64,000 bases of DNA from positions 62,001 through 126,000 of the forward strand of contig NZ_RJJT01000018.1 in assembly GCF_003938655.1 (NCBI RefSeq), written 5' to 3'. Made by a program: the position numbers and the translations under genes. The notes under the pieces were generated by a model. That model ran no database searches and was not told the DNA's origin. It saw nothing but the letters and a program-made list of their open reading frames with translations. Each line of letters starts with the position of its first letter. Position 1 is the first letter of the stretch. Shown here one piece after another: positions 17,255 through 26,144 of this stretch. This DNA comes from Rhizobium pisi (lineage in GTDB: Bacteria; Pseudomonadota; Alphaproteobacteria; Rhizobiales; Rhizobiaceae).

Positions 17255-17890
17255 ATGAAAACGGGTGAAGAAGAAGGCGCCTCGCGGCGGCCGATCGCGA
17301 GCCGGTCGTCGTCCTGGGCGATTGGCATGAGCGCGTGGCTGGCGCACAACGGTGCGACGCCGAACGGCATTTCGCTGCTCTCGGTCGTATTTGCCGGCAT
17401 CGGCGCAGCGCTCATCCTGTTGACAGCACATCCGATCGCCATGGTCTGCGCCGCGATTTCAGTGCAGCTGCGGCTGGTCTGCAATCTGCTTGACGGAATG
17501 GTCGCAATCGAAGGCGGCAAGAAAACCAAGTGCGGGCCGATCTACAACGAGTTCCCCGACCGCATCGCCGACAGCCTGTTTCTCGTTGCGGCCGGTTATG
17601 CCTGCGGCCTTGGCTGGCTCGGCTGGCTGTCCGCACTGCTTGCCGCGCTCACCGCCTATATCAGGGTCTTCGGAGGATCGGTGGGCCTTCCCCAGGATTT
17701 CAGCGGCATCATGGCAAAGCAGCGCCGCATGGCGGTCTTGACGGCGGGCCTCCTCGCCCAGAGCCTGGAGACGCCGATATCGGCCAGCCGCTGGTCGCTG
17801 ATCTTCGCCTCGGTCATCATCGCGGCCGGAAGCCTCGTCACCTGCATCACGCGCACGATCAGGCTCAACCGCTCCCTGGAGAGATCATGA
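17255..17890 (+). CDS. CDP-alcohol phosphatidyltransferase family protein (atypical motif)
   Basis: A 211-residue integral membrane enzyme of the family that transfers phosphatidyl from CDP-diacylglycerol to an alcohol. The catalytic motif reads NLLDGMVAIEGGKKTKCG, then PIYNEFPDRIAD. Against the canonical D-x2-DG-x2-AR-x8-G-x3-D-x3-D, the first and third Asp are Asn and the Arg is Ile. Several hydrophobic segments follow. ATG 17255 has GGGG upstream. Its stop overlaps the acyltransferase start (ATGA, 17887-17890). It opens a three-gene lipid operon. The alcohol acceptor is unknown. Confidence 0.88.
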   Translation: MKTGEEEGASRRPIASRSSSWAIGMSAWLAHNGATPNGISLLSVVFAGIGAALILLTAHPIAMVCAAISVQLRLVCNLLDGMVAIEGGKKTKCGPIYNEFPDRIADSLFLVAAGYACGLGWLGWLSALLAALTAYIRVFGGSVGLPQDFSGIMAKQRRMAVLTAGLLAQSLETPISASRWSLIFASVIIAAGSLVTCITRTIRLNRSLERS

Positions 17891-18507
17891 TCGCACTCAT
17901 CCGTCGCCTTCTCGTGCTGTTCGTCCGTATCATGGTCGGCGCCCGAAGCGAGTGGCGAGGCTGCGCGCCCGACACTCGCCGCCGCATCTATTTCGCCAAT
18001 CACAACAGCCATGTCGATACCGTCGCCGTCATGGCCGCCCTGCCATGGCCGGTGCGGCGGCTAACCCATCCGATCGCGGCGCGCGACTATTGGGGAACGA
18101 GCGCTTTTCGCCGCTTCATCGCGGAGAAAGGCCTGCGCGCCGTCCTGATAGACCGCAAGCCTCTGCCTGACAGCAACCCTCTGGAACCGCTCGAGCGCCT
18201 GCTCGAGGAGGGACGTTCGATCCTGATCTTTCCTGAGGGAACCAGAAGCGCCACCGATGAGATCGCCCCGTTCCGCAGCGGCATCTATCGCCTTGCCTGC
18301 CGTTTTCCTGATGTCGATCTCGTGCCGGTCCATCTCGACAATCTTCAGCGCATCCTGCCCAAGGGAAGCATGCTGATCGTTCCGATCACCTGCACGGCAC
18401 GCTTCGGCACGCCGCTGCGCGTCGAACCGGGCGAGGGAAAGGACGCATTCCTGGCCCGCGCGCGCGCCGCGGTCATCGAGCTTGCGCCAGGGGGGCCTGC
18501 CGCATGA
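17887..18507 (+). CDS. 1-acyl-sn-glycerol-3-phosphate acyltransferase-like protein
   Basis: A 206-residue PlsC-family acyltransferase. The catalytic HX4D motif is NHNSHVD (near residue 40) and the substrate-binding motif FPEGTRS (near residue 118). A short N-terminal hydrophobic segment (LIRRLLVLFVRIMVG) would anchor it in the inner membrane. It is coupled on both sides by 4-base ATGA overlaps. It would make phosphatidic acid for the CdsA-type enzyme encoded next. A larger open frame starting at 17530 is an artefact of the overlapping gene. Confidence 0.93.
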   Translation: MIALIRRLLVLFVRIMVGARSEWRGCAPDTRRRIYFANHNSHVDTVAVMAALPWPVRRLTHPIAARDYWGTSAFRRFIAEKGLRAVLIDRKPLPDSNPLEPLERLLEEGRSILIFPEGTRSATDEIAPFRSGIYRLACRFPDVDLVPVHLDNLQRILPKGSMLIVPITCTARFGTPLRVEPGEGKDAFLARARAAVIELAPGGPAA

Positions 18508-19433
18508 CCAGCTTTTTCCCGCTCGTCCTTGCTGCGATCCTCGGCCTCCTTGCCGTCGCCTCGGCCATAGGTTTCATCCTGCAACGGCGCGCGACCGAGC
18601 CCGGCTCCGTCGCCACCGTCCACAACCTCAATGCCCGTATCCGCTCCTGGTGGATCATGGTCGCGGTGTTCGGCGGCGCGATCCTGCTTGGCGATACCGC
18701 AGTGGACATTCTGTTCGCACTTCTGTCGTTCATGGCGCTTCGCGAATTCTGGACGCTGACGCCGTCACGGCGCGGCGATCACCAGGCACTCTTCCTGTCC
18801 TTCTTCGTAGTGCTGCCGGTACAATATGTGCTGCTCGGAACGCAGTGGTACGGCCTGTTTTCAATCTTCATCCCGGTCTACGCCTTCCTGATCCTGCCGG
18901 CGGTGGCGACCTTGACGGGGGATGTCAACGAATTCCTGGCGCGCACCGCCAGGGTGCAATGGGGATTGATGCTGACGGTCTATTCGATCAGCCACGCGCC
19001 GGCACTCCTCATGCTGCAGACCGGCACGCCGTCCGCGCTTCTTCTCGTCTACCTCGTCATCGTCGTGCAGCTTAGCGACGTCTTCCAGTATGTCTGGGGC
19101 AAGCTCCTGGGAAAGCACCGCTTCTCGCCAAACATCAGCCCATCGAAGACGCTCGAAGGGCTGATCGGCGGCGGCGCCTCGGCCATCCTCGTGGGAACGC
19201 TGCTCTATCGCCTGACGCCGTTCTCACCCCTGCAGGCGGCGGCCGTCAGCACGGTCATCGTCGTCGCGGGCTTCTTCGGCGGCTTCGTGCTCTCGGCCAT
19301 CAAGCGCGATCTCAATGCCAAGGACTGGGGCTACGTGATCGAAGGCCATGGCGGCGTGCTCGACCGCCTGGACTCCATCACTTTCGCAGCGCCGCTGTTC
19401 TTCCACATCGTCCGCTACTGGTTCACCAGCTGA
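18504..19433 (+). CDS. Phosphatidate cytidylyltransferase (CdsA family, YnbB-like)
   Basis: A 309-residue multi-spanning membrane protein that would form CDP-diacylglycerol from phosphatidate and CTP. The CdsA signature is complete near the C-terminus: SAIKRDLNAKDWGYVIEGHG, then GVLDRLDS. The SPSKTLEG motif is also present. It overlaps the acyltransferase stop by ATGA. Because essential rhizobial CdsA genes usually sit beside uppS/frr, this accessory copy in a small operon is more like E. coli YnbB. A hairpin terminator follows at 19438. Confidence 0.92.
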   Translation: MTSFFPLVLAAILGLLAVASAIGFILQRRATEPGSVATVHNLNARIRSWWIMVAVFGGAILLGDTAVDILFALLSFMALREFWTLTPSRRGDHQALFLSFFVVLPVQYVLLGTQWYGLFSIFIPVYAFLILPAVATLTGDVNEFLARTARVQWGLMLTVYSISHAPALLMLQTGTPSALLLVYLVIVVQLSDVFQYVWGKLLGKHRFSPNISPSKTLEGLIGGGASAILVGTLLYRLTPFSPLQAAAVSTVIVVAGFFGGFVLSAIKRDLNAKDWGYVIEGHGGVLDRLDSITFAAPLFFHIVRYWFTS

Positions 19434-19437
19434 GGAT

Positions 19438-19459
19438 ACGGCCGGCATGTCCCGGCCGT
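19438..19459. terminator. Bidirectional hairpin between cdsA-like and cbpM genes
   Basis: ACGGCCGG (19438-19445), a 6-base loop and CCGGCCGT (19452-19459) form an 8-bp perfect stem in the 26 bases between two convergent genes. The T-rich tail is short on either strand. Confidence 0.55.
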
Positions 19460-19783
19460 TCAAAACCGGTCGATATCCTCGAGGCTCTCGAACAGCCGGC
19501 GCTGAACGTCCCGTTCCTGCCGGCTGATCGCTGTCATCAACTTGCCCATCGTTCCCCGCAGGCCATGAAGCTGGTCAACCAGATCCATGACGACATCGAC
19601 GCCGGCTTCGTTGACGCCCATATTGCCCATGAGATCCAGGATGAGCCGGGCGCGGGCGACGTCGGCGTCGCGAAACCTCCGTCCTCCGCTCGAGGTCTCC
19701 GGGATCAGCCAGCCCTGTTCGATCCACAAATCGAGCTGGACCACATCGATTTTCAAGTAAAGACGGAATTCGAGATCATCCAT
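19460..19783 (-). CDS. cbpM: Chaperone modulator CbpM
   Basis: A 107-residue MerR-like adaptor that binds and inhibits the J-domain of CbpA-type DnaJ proteins. The pattern fits the family: N-terminal MDDLEFRLYLKIDVVQLDLW, then WLIPETSSGGRRFRDADVAR, then a coiled, DLMGNMGVNEAGVDVVMDLV-type helix. ATG 19783 has GGAGG 7 bases upstream and lies 2 bases after the dnaJ-like stop. The pairing with a CbpA homologue directly upstream makes the identification secure. Confidence 0.92.
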   Translation of the reverse strand: MDDLEFRLYLKIDVVQLDLWIEQGWLIPETSSGGRRFRDADVARARLILDLMGNMGVNEAGVDVVMDLVDQLHGLRGTMGKLMTAISRQERDVQRRLFESLEDIDRF

Positions 19784-19785
19784 GA

Positions 19786-20700
19786 TCAGGCCTCCATGTT
19801 CTTTCTCGGATCGTATGGATTCGCCGTCGTCCATTCCTTCACCATGTCCGTCAGCCGCTCGTCGGGAGTATCAGGCAGCACGATCTTCAGGGAGACGTAA
19901 ACGTCGCCGTGCCCGCCACCCCGTTTGGCAACGCCCTTGCCTTTGAGGCGCAGCAACTTGCCGGTGTTGGAATGAGGAGGCAATGTCAGGCTGACAGGCC
20001 CGGAAGGCGTGGGCGCGCGAACCTTACCCCCAAGCACGGCCTCCGAGAGCGAAATCGGCAGTTCCAGGCGAATGTCGTCGCCGTCGCGCGTGAAGAAGCG
20101 GTGCGGACGCACATGGATGTCAATGAGGGCATCGCCTGCCGGCCCGCCTCCGATGCCCTGCTCGCCCTTGCCGCGCAGCCGCAAGGTCTGGCCGTCGCGG
20201 GTGCCCGGCGGAATCTGCACTTCGAGCGCGGGGCCATCGGGAAGCTTGATCTCCGTCCTGGTGCCGTTGACGGCTTCGAGAAAGCCGACCTCCATGGAGA
20301 AATGCCGGTCCTGTCCATGGCTGCGGGCCCGCCCGCCACCGGCGCGGCGCGAAAAGAAGTTCGCAAAGAGATCGTCGGCATCGCCAAAATCAGCGAAACC
20401 GGCGCTGTTGTGATAGGGATCTTCGGGACCTCTCGCCGAGGCATAGTCGCGGTAATAGTTGCGCTGCGCCCGCTCGGCGCCCGTCATATCGATCTCGCCG
20501 CGGTCAAAGCGGCCACGCTTTTCCTCGTCGCCCAAAATCTCGTAGGCGGTCGAAATTTCCTTGAACTTTTCCTCGGCCTTTTTGTCGCCGGGGTTAAGGT
20601 CGGGGTGAAGTTTCTTGGCAAGCTTGCGAAACGCGCCTTGAATATCTTTTTGCGTCGCGTCCCGTTTCACGCCCAGAAGCTCGTATGGATCCTGGCTCAT
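19786..20700 (-). CDS. cbpA: CbpA-type DnaJ co-chaperone
   Basis: A 304-residue type II J-protein. The J-domain (residues 3-68) carries the HPD motif in [14 protein letters not shown] Gly/Phe-containing linker follows, then two DnaJ C-terminal substrate-binding domains ([20 protein letters not shown] and [17 protein letters not shown]). No zinc-finger CxxCxGxG repeats are present, which separates it from DnaJ proper. ATG 20700 has GGAG 7 bases upstream. It works with DnaK in stress or stationary phase and would be held back by CbpM, encoded next. Confidence 0.93.
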   Translation of the reverse strand: MSQDPYELLGVKRDATQKDIQGAFRKLAKKLHPDLNPGDKKAEEKFKEISTAYEILGDEEKRGRFDRGEIDMTGAERAQRNYYRDYASARGPEDPYHNSAGFADFGDADDLFANFFSRRAGGGRARSHGQDRHFSMEVGFLEAVNGTRTEIKLPDGPALEVQIPPGTRDGQTLRLRGKGEQGIGGGPAGDALIDIHVRPHRFFTRDGDDIRLELPISLSEAVLGGKVRAPTPSGPVSLTLPPHSNTGKLLRLKGKGVAKRGGGHGDVYVSLKIVLPDTPDERLTDMVKEWTTANPYDPRKNMEA

Positions 20701-20793
20701 GCACATCTCCGGTCAGGGCAGAAAATACTGCCGGTTATCTTGCTGGAGATATAGGTTCCCGGGCGGCCGCCGGGGAGGGGAGGCCGTGGAAGG

Positions 20794-21240
20794 TTAGAGC
20801 GGCGGCGTGTCTTCCTGCGCCTGGTTGGGACGCCGGTCGATGAGAACCGAGCATCCGGCATGACGCACGACCTTTTCGACGATCGAGGAGAAGACGTAGT
20901 CGGTGATGTCAGTCACGTGAGATGAAAGCAGGATGAGATCGGCCGACTTCTCCCTGGCAGCCGATACCAGCAGCGAGGCGGCAATGCCGATGCGGACCTC
21001 GACGGTCGCCGGCACGGCGAGCTCCTTGCAGAGCGACATGAGTTTCTTCTCCGCCTCGACGAGGGCGGTCGTTTCGAACTCCTCGGGAAGGTCGGTCAGA
21101 TGGCGGCGCGGAATATTCTCGACGACGTGCATGACGATGATGCTGCCGCCGTCATCCACCAGCGCCGCAGCCCGTCGCAGGAGGCGGTTTGCCGTTTCGC
21201 GGGAACCCATGCCGATGGCGCAGATGATCGTCCGATACAT
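20794..21240 (-). CDS. Universal stress protein (UspA family)
   Basis: A 148-residue single-domain Usp. It begins MYRTIICAIGMGSRETANRL and has the central IVMHVVENIP and the strand SADLILLSSHV. The ATP-binding G-2x-G-9x-G-S/T motif is not evident (the region reads SSHVTDITDYVFSSIVEKVV), so it is probably the non-nucleotide-binding UspA type. An FNR/FixK-like box lies 63 bases upstream of the start, suggesting oxygen-limited induction. The gene is immediately upstream of, and co-directional with, dnaJ-cbpM. Confidence 0.92.
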   Translation of the reverse strand: MYRTIICAIGMGSRETANRLLRRAAALVDDGGSIIVMHVVENIPRRHLTDLPEEFETTALVEAEKKLMSLCKELAVPATVEVRIGIAASLLVSAAREKSADLILLSSHVTDITDYVFSSIVEKVVRHAGCSVLIDRRPNQAQEDTPPL

Positions 21241-21600
21241 GCAGTCAATACCTTCGAGTAGGAATGGCCTCGTCGATCATACCGATATCGACTGCGCCTG
21301 CTTTGACCGATATCAAGCAGAAACCTTGCGATATCGCAATGGCGCTCCCCTCAAAGGAGGAGCCGGCACCTGGTGTGCGGCCGGTCCAAGCCGCGCTTAT
21401 ATCTTCGCCGCGTCAGGCAGGCACCTTCCCGAAGAGAGCGCCTGGAGCGGCTGTTTTCTTCAGGTTTGCCAAGGCTGTGACGATTGCGTGAAACCGCTCG
21501 TAACTTGTGACAAAACCTCATCGGCTCTGCTATGTCAGGAAAAATGCGGCAACCCCAACCTGCGCCGCACTCTGTCTGACCAATCCCAGGAGTTTGAAAG
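21241..21600. other. Intergenic region between usp and yghU
   Basis: This 360-base gap holds the usp promoter region with the FNR/FixK-like box at 21303-21316. GATATC occurs three times within about 50 bases (21284, 21309, 21330). No protein-coding frame has family resemblance. The right end carries the AGGAG ribosome site of the GST gene. Confidence 0.6.
21303..21316. promoter_or_regulatory. FNR/FixK-type box upstream of usp
   Basis: TTGACCGATATCAA matches the anaerobox consensus TTGA(T/C)-N4-(A/G)TCAA exactly. Its centre is about 70 bases upstream of the usp start codon, which allows the usual activating position near -41 with a leader of about 25 to 30 bases. Confidence 0.65.
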
Positions 21601-22476
21601 ATGAGCGGTTCTCCCGAGTATGTACCCCCGAAAGTCTGGACCTGGAACAAGGCGAATGGCGGTCAATTCGCCAACATCAACCGCCCGATCTCCGGGCCGA
21701 CGCATGACAAGGAGCTTCCGATCGGCCGCCATCCGCTGCAGCTCTATTCGCTCGGCACGCCGAACGGCCAGAAGGTCACGATCATGCTCGAGGAACTGCT
21801 GGCGCTTGGCCATAGCGGCGCGGAGTACGATGCCTGGCTGATCAGGATCGGCGAGGGCGACCAGTTTGGCAGCGGGTTCGTCGCCGTCAACCCCAACTCC
21901 AAGATCCCGGCACTGATGGACCGCAGCGGTCAAAAGCCGATCCGCGTCTTCGAATCCGGCGCCATCCTCACCTATCTCGCCGAAAAGTTCGACGCCTTCC
22001 TGCCGACCGAGCCGAGCGAGCGCGCCGAATGCCTGTCATGGCTGTTCTGGCAGATGGGAAGCGCGCCCTATCTCGGCGGCGGCTTCGGCCATTTCTACGC
22101 CTATGCGCCTGTCAAGATCGAGTATGCGATCGACCGCTTCGCTATGGAAGTGAAGCGCCAGCTCGACGTGCTCGATCGCCGCCTCGCCGAAAGCGAGTAT
22201 CTGGCAGGCAACCAGTACACGATCGCCGACATTGCCGTCTGGCCCTGGTATGGCGGCCTGGTGAAGGGCTGGACCTACGGCGCGGCCGAGTTTCTGCAGG
22301 TCGAGGACTATAAGAACGTGCTGCGCTGGGCCGACACCATCCTCAGCAGGCCGGCCGTGCAACGCGGGCGAATGGTCAATCGCCTCTCTGGCGATCCCGC
22401 GAGCCAGTTGCATGAACGTCACGACGCCAGCGACTTCGACACGAAGACGCAGGACAAGCTTGCGGCCGCCGAGTAA
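21601..22476 (+). CDS. yghU: Glutathione S-transferase, YghU type
   Basis: A 291-residue GST of the YghU/Nu class, which have glutathione-disulfide reductase and peroxidase activity. A long N-terminal extension (YVPPKVWTWNKANGGQFANI) precedes the thioredoxin-fold domain with the Nu-class LYSLGTPNGQKVTIMLEELL. The C-terminal helical domain includes YTIADIAVWPWYGGLV. ATG has AGGAG 8 bases upstream. Single gene, followed by a strong hairpin. Confidence 0.94.
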   Translation: MSGSPEYVPPKVWTWNKANGGQFANINRPISGPTHDKELPIGRHPLQLYSLGTPNGQKVTIMLEELLALGHSGAEYDAWLIRIGEGDQFGSGFVAVNPNSKIPALMDRSGQKPIRVFESGAILTYLAEKFDAFLPTEPSERAECLSWLFWQMGSAPYLGGGFGHFYAYAPVKIEYAIDRFAMEVKRQLDVLDRRLAESEYLAGNQYTIADIAVWPWYGGLVKGWTYGAAEFLQVEDYKNVLRWADTILSRPAVQRGRMVNRLSGDPASQLHERHDASDFDTKTQDKLAAAE

Positions 22477-22517
22477 ACAGCGGGAGCTACCAGTTTCGGC
22501 TCTCTCTGAAATGAATG

Positions 22518-22548
22518 ATGCTCTGCCGCCTTAAAGGCGGCGGAGCAT
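22518..22548 (+). terminator. Hairpin after yghU
   Basis: A 14-bp stem joins ATGCTCTGCCGCCT (22518-22531) to its complement (22535-22548) with one G-T wobble and a 3-base loop. No T-run follows, so it may act with Rho or stabilise the 3' end. Confidence 0.55.
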
Positions 22549-22621
22549 GGCGCCACTTCTTGCCGCGAGGACACCGCTTGCGGTAGTCTTCGTCCCATTC
22601 GAGAGCGAACGGAACGGACCG

Positions 22622-23479
22622 ATGAACGACCATCCGCAGACGGGGAGCGCGAGAATCCTCGCGTCGAGCAGGGGGCGTGGCTGGCGCGGTCTGGAGGCTG
22701 AAATGTTGCGCATTCCGCCCGGCCGCACGCATATTTCGGGCACACCCTATCATCGCCTGGGAATCCATGTCGGTCGGCCAGTGCGGGCGCAATGCCGCTG
22801 CGACGGGCGGGAACATCGCCGCTTGCAGAAGCATGGCGATATCGACGTGGTGCCGGCCGGGCTCGATGGCGTCTGGGAGGATGACCGCGAGTGCATGATT
22901 CTGCGGCTGGCGATCAGCAAGGATCTCCTCCGCCAAGCCACCATAGACCTCGGTCGCGATCCCTCGGAAGCGGTCGTGCCGAGATTTCAGCTCCGCGATC
23001 CGCGGCTCGAGGCAATCGCATGGGCAGTGAAAGCCGAAATCGAAGCGGATGTGCCGTCCGACAATCTCTATGCTGATACGCTGGCGACGGCCCTCGCATT
23101 TCGCCTGATCGAGGCCGGCAACGGCACCTCTCGGCCAACGGATATCGGCAGGGCGCTCTCGTCGCGCCAGAAACGGCTGCTTGCCGACTATATCGAGGAT
23201 AATCTCGACACGCCGCTTTCGCTTGCCGAACTGGCGGCTCTGGCCGGGCTCAGCCTTTCGCATCTGAAAACGCAGTTCCGCGAAAGTTTCAGCATGCCGC
23301 CGCATCAATATGTGCTGCACCGTCGGGTGACCCGCGCCGAGGCGCTGATCCGGAACTCCAGCATGCCACTCAGCCAGATCGCGCTCGAAGCCGGCTTTGC
23401 GCATCAAAGCCACATGGCAAACAGCATGAAACGGCTGCTCGGCATTAGCCCCGGCGCCATTACCCGCGCGCGCAATTGA
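22622..23479 (+). CDS. AraC-family transcriptional regulator
   Basis: A 285-residue regulator. The C-terminal AraC DNA-binding domain (about residues 185-285) has two helix-turn-helices: SLAELAALAGLSLSHLKTQF, then SQIALEAGFAHQSHMANSMK with RLLGISPGAI. The N-terminal part includes LRIPPGRTHISG and a poorly conserved sensing domain. ATG 22622 gives a normal length; the open frame starts earlier at 22547 without a good ribosome site. Only about 100 bases separate it from the NmrA-like gene, its likely target. Confidence 0.9.
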   Translation: MNDHPQTGSARILASSRGRGWRGLEAEMLRIPPGRTHISGTPYHRLGIHVGRPVRAQCRCDGREHRRLQKHGDIDVVPAGLDGVWEDDRECMILRLAISKDLLRQATIDLGRDPSEAVVPRFQLRDPRLEAIAWAVKAEIEADVPSDNLYADTLATALAFRLIEAGNGTSRPTDIGRALSSRQKRLLADYIEDNLDTPLSLAELAALAGLSLSHLKTQFRESFSMPPHQYVLHRRVTRAEALIRNSSMPLSQIALEAGFAHQSHMANSMKRLLGISPGAITRARN

Positions 23480-23579
23480 TGAATATTGGCCGATCCTGCA
23501 ACGGATCGGCCGAATGCGCAGGCAATACTCCTGGCGCCAGCGCATTCTCCTCCGACTGCGAACAGACGAAGGAATGATC

Positions 23580-24455
23580 ATGTTTGTCATCTTCGGCGCC
23601 ACCGGCAAGGTCGGCAAGGCAACGGTAACAAAACTTCGGGCCGAGGGCGTTCCCGTCAGGGCGGCGCTCCGCGACCCCGCCAAGGCAGCACCCCTTGCAG
23701 CGATCGGATGCGAGATCGCCATTGCGGAGATCGGCGATGTCGATGCCATGGCCGACGCCATGAGGGACGCGACGGCCGTTCAGCTCATCTGCCCCATCGA
23801 CCCACGCGCGGCGGATGCCGGCGGCCACATGCTGCAATCGATCGAGCGGATGGCGGAAGCGATCGATGCTGCCCGGCCGCCACGCGTCCTGGCGATCTCG
23901 GATTACGGCGCCCATCTTGCGATCGATACCGGCATTACCAGCATGTTCCGCGCGATGGAGGGGCGGTTCCAGCAGTGCAGCGCGGGTATGATCTTCCTGC
24001 GTTCGGCCGAACATATGGAAAACTGGGCACGCTACCTGAAGATCGCCGGTGAGACCGGCGTGATGCCGAGCATGCACCTGCCGCTGATACGACCCTTCCC
24101 GACCGTCTCCGCTGCCGATATCGGCGGCATGGCCGCCGAACTTTTGCTGGCCGACGAGGGTCACGGCCCTTCGCCGCGGATCGTCCATGGCGAGGGGCCG
24201 CGCGAATACACGGCGGTGGAGATCGCGGTAGCCTTGGGGCAGTTGTTGACCCGAAGCGTCGTCGCACGCGAACTGCCGCGCGCCGACTGGCAGGCAACGC
24301 TTATGCGCGCAGGGCTTTCGGAAAGTTATGCCGATCTGATCGTCAGGCTCAACGATGTGCACAACAAAGGCATGATAGGAGCCGAAGCCGGCGTCGGCGA
24401 ATTGCGCCATGGCCGCACCGATATTTCCGCCGCCCTTGAGCGATTTCGTCCTTGA
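23580..24455 (+). CDS. NmrA-like NAD(P)-binding protein
   Basis: A 291-residue atypical short-chain dehydrogenase of the NmrA/quinone-oxidoreductase-2 type. The N-terminal dinucleotide-binding loop is VIFGATGKVGKATV. The usual catalytic YxxxK is not obvious, so it may be a redox sensor, or a reductase using another mechanism. ATG 23580 has AAGGA 6 bases upstream; ATG 23574 overlaps the ribosome site. The AraC-type gene upstream is the likely regulator. Confidence 0.85.
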   Translation: MFVIFGATGKVGKATVTKLRAEGVPVRAALRDPAKAAPLAAIGCEIAIAEIGDVDAMADAMRDATAVQLICPIDPRAADAGGHMLQSIERMAEAIDAARPPRVLAISDYGAHLAIDTGITSMFRAMEGRFQQCSAGMIFLRSAEHMENWARYLKIAGETGVMPSMHLPLIRPFPTVSAADIGGMAAELLLADEGHGPSPRIVHGEGPREYTAVEIAVALGQLLTRSVVARELPRADWQATLMRAGLSESYADLIVRLNDVHNKGMIGAEAGVGELRHGRTDISAALERFRP

Positions 24456-24513
24456 GCCCAGCGGGGGCGTCCCGTGACGTTTCGCGTAAGCGCATTGCGC
24501 GATGATAGAGCCT

Positions 24514-25425
24514 CTACCGGCGAACCAGCCATTTCTTGGCAACACGGCAAGCCATCGTATAAGCCGGGTCGAAGACGTTGCCGACGTCGTAACGCACGAC
24601 CTGACCCAGCAGATGGCTGGCCGCCGTCCTGTCCAGGCCGTAGTCCGACGCCAGCCAGCTCAACATCTCACTGGTGGCATGCTGGAGCGCCTGATCGAGG
24701 GGGCGGGCATTGCCGATGGTGAAGATGTCTTCGGCGGTTTCCCCGCGCGGCCAGACCAGCCCGGCCTTCTTTTCCACGGTCAGCCGCACCGTGACTTCGA
24801 ACGTCGTTTCGATGCCGGTTCCGACGATCTCGCCATCCCCTTGCACGGCATGGCAGTCGCCGAGGAAAAAACGGGCGCCAGGGGCAGCGACCGGGAACCG
24901 GACCGTAGTCCCCGGACCGAACAACCGGTAATCCATGTTGCCGCCATATTCGCCGCTGGTCGCAGTCGATATCGCCTGGCCGAGACTGGGCGCCACGCCA
25001 AAACAGCCGATCATCGGGGCGAGGGGAAGGACGAAATCTTCAAGGCCGACGACCGGCTCGGAAAGCCGGACTGTCATTGCCTCGCGGTCGATGGCCCAGA
25101 TCGCCATATCGCCCGGCGGCAGGTCACGAACCGTCTCGGGATCGACGACATTGGCCGCGACGACACTGCGGGTAAATCCCGTATCCCTGGTCGGGATCAT
25201 GCTGACGATCTCAACCTTGAGCGCATCTCCGGGTTCCGCGCCCTCGACGAAGATCGGGCCGTTCATCGGGTTTGGGCCGGATGCTCGCTTGATGCCGTCC
25301 CTGTCGTACCCGATGGCATCGAGCGTCTGCGTGACGACGGTGTCGCCGTCGGCGACGTGCAGTGCCGGCGCAAGAGTGCCGATGACATTGTGATAGACCG
25401 TCGGAATGAAGCGGTGGGTGGTCAT
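24514..25425 (-). CDS. Acetamidase/formamidase family protein
   Basis: A 303-residue FmdA/AmdA-family amide hydrolase that would release ammonia from formamide or acetamide. Family blocks NPMNGPIFVEGAEPGD, APMIGCFGVAPS, GGNMDY and FFLGDCHAVQGDGEIVGTG are all present, the last containing the usual metal-binding Asp-x-His. ATG 25425 is taken as start because the conserved part begins close behind it. Convergent with the NmrA-like gene. Single transcription unit. Confidence 0.92.
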   Translation of the reverse strand: MTTHRFIPTVYHNVIGTLAPALHVADGDTVVTQTLDAIGYDRDGIKRASGPNPMNGPIFVEGAEPGDALKVEIVSMIPTRDTGFTRSVVAANVVDPETVRDLPPGDMAIWAIDREAMTVRLSEPVVGLEDFVLPLAPMIGCFGVAPSLGQAISTATSGEYGGNMDYRLFGPGTTVRFPVAAPGARFFLGDCHAVQGDGEIVGTGIETTFEVTVRLTVEKKAGLVWPRGETAEDIFTIGNARPLDQALQHATSEMLSWLASDYGLDRTAASHLLGQVVRYDVGNVFDPAYTMACRVAKKWLVRR

Positions 25426-25594
25426 GATACAGCTCTGCCTCGTTTCGCATCTCATTGGCCCGCGGCCGAACGCCCGGCGGAGCGTTGGAGAATAGATCAG
25501 AGATCGTTTGGGATGCCAACATCCGTAGCCCGCTCCGAATTGCTGTCGGCTATCAATTCGACGCGGCGCGGCAAGAGGCGCGGGCAGGCTACGA

Positions 25595-26131
25595 TTACGA
25601 CTCGTCACGCTGGGCGCGCAGATTGGCAACGACGCGCCGGTTCTGCACTTTGCAGGAGCGCTCCGTGCAGTCGCGAACTTCACGGTCGTTGCCGTAACCC
25701 CTGGCCCACATGCGCCTTGCATCTACGCCCTTCGAGGCGAGATAGGCCATCGTCGCATCGGCGCGCTGCTGCGACAGCGTTTTCATCTTGGACTCGGACC
25801 CGGAATCGTCGGCAAATCCCTGCAGCTTGATCAGCCAGCTCGGGTTCCTGTTGAGCCAGGCGGCCTGATTATCCAATGTCGCCATGGCGACGGAATCAAG
25901 CTTGGCGGAGTCCTGTGCGAAATAGATCCGCCTGCCGACGTTGAGGATAAAATCCTCTTCGCTGCCGGTCTTGACGCTCTCGAAACCAGGCGCGGGATCG
26001 TTGGTCTGGCCAGTCATCGGCGCGGCGGGAGGTTCCTCTACGGAAGCGACATCGGTGGTGGTGCAGGCGGTGAGCGCCAAAAGCATGGCCGCAGCGAGGA
26101 GGCGGCTCTTGTATCCGGTCGAAGCAGGCAT
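25595..26131 (-). CDS. OmpA-family lipoprotein
   Basis: A 178-residue outer-membrane lipoprotein. The signal peptide ends in the lipobox LTAC (Cys near residue 23). A short linker is followed by an OmpA C-terminal peptidoglycan-binding domain (about residues 65-170) with ISTYFAQDSAKL-like strand IYFAQDSAKLDSVAM, GFADDSGSESKM, LSQQRADATMAYLASKGVD and the final NRRVVANL. It would tether the outer membrane to peptidoglycan. It lies 13 bases after the L,D-transpeptidase gene in the same orientation, giving a small cell-envelope operon. Confidence 0.93.
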   Translation of the reverse strand: MPASTGYKSRLLAAAMLLALTACTTTDVASVEEPPAAPMTGQTNDPAPGFESVKTGSEEDFILNVGRRIYFAQDSAKLDSVAMATLDNQAAWLNRNPSWLIKLQGFADDSGSESKMKTLSQQRADATMAYLASKGVDARRMWARGYGNDREVRDCTERSCKVQNRRVVANLRAQRDES

Positions 26132-26144
26132 CAGGGCATATTCC

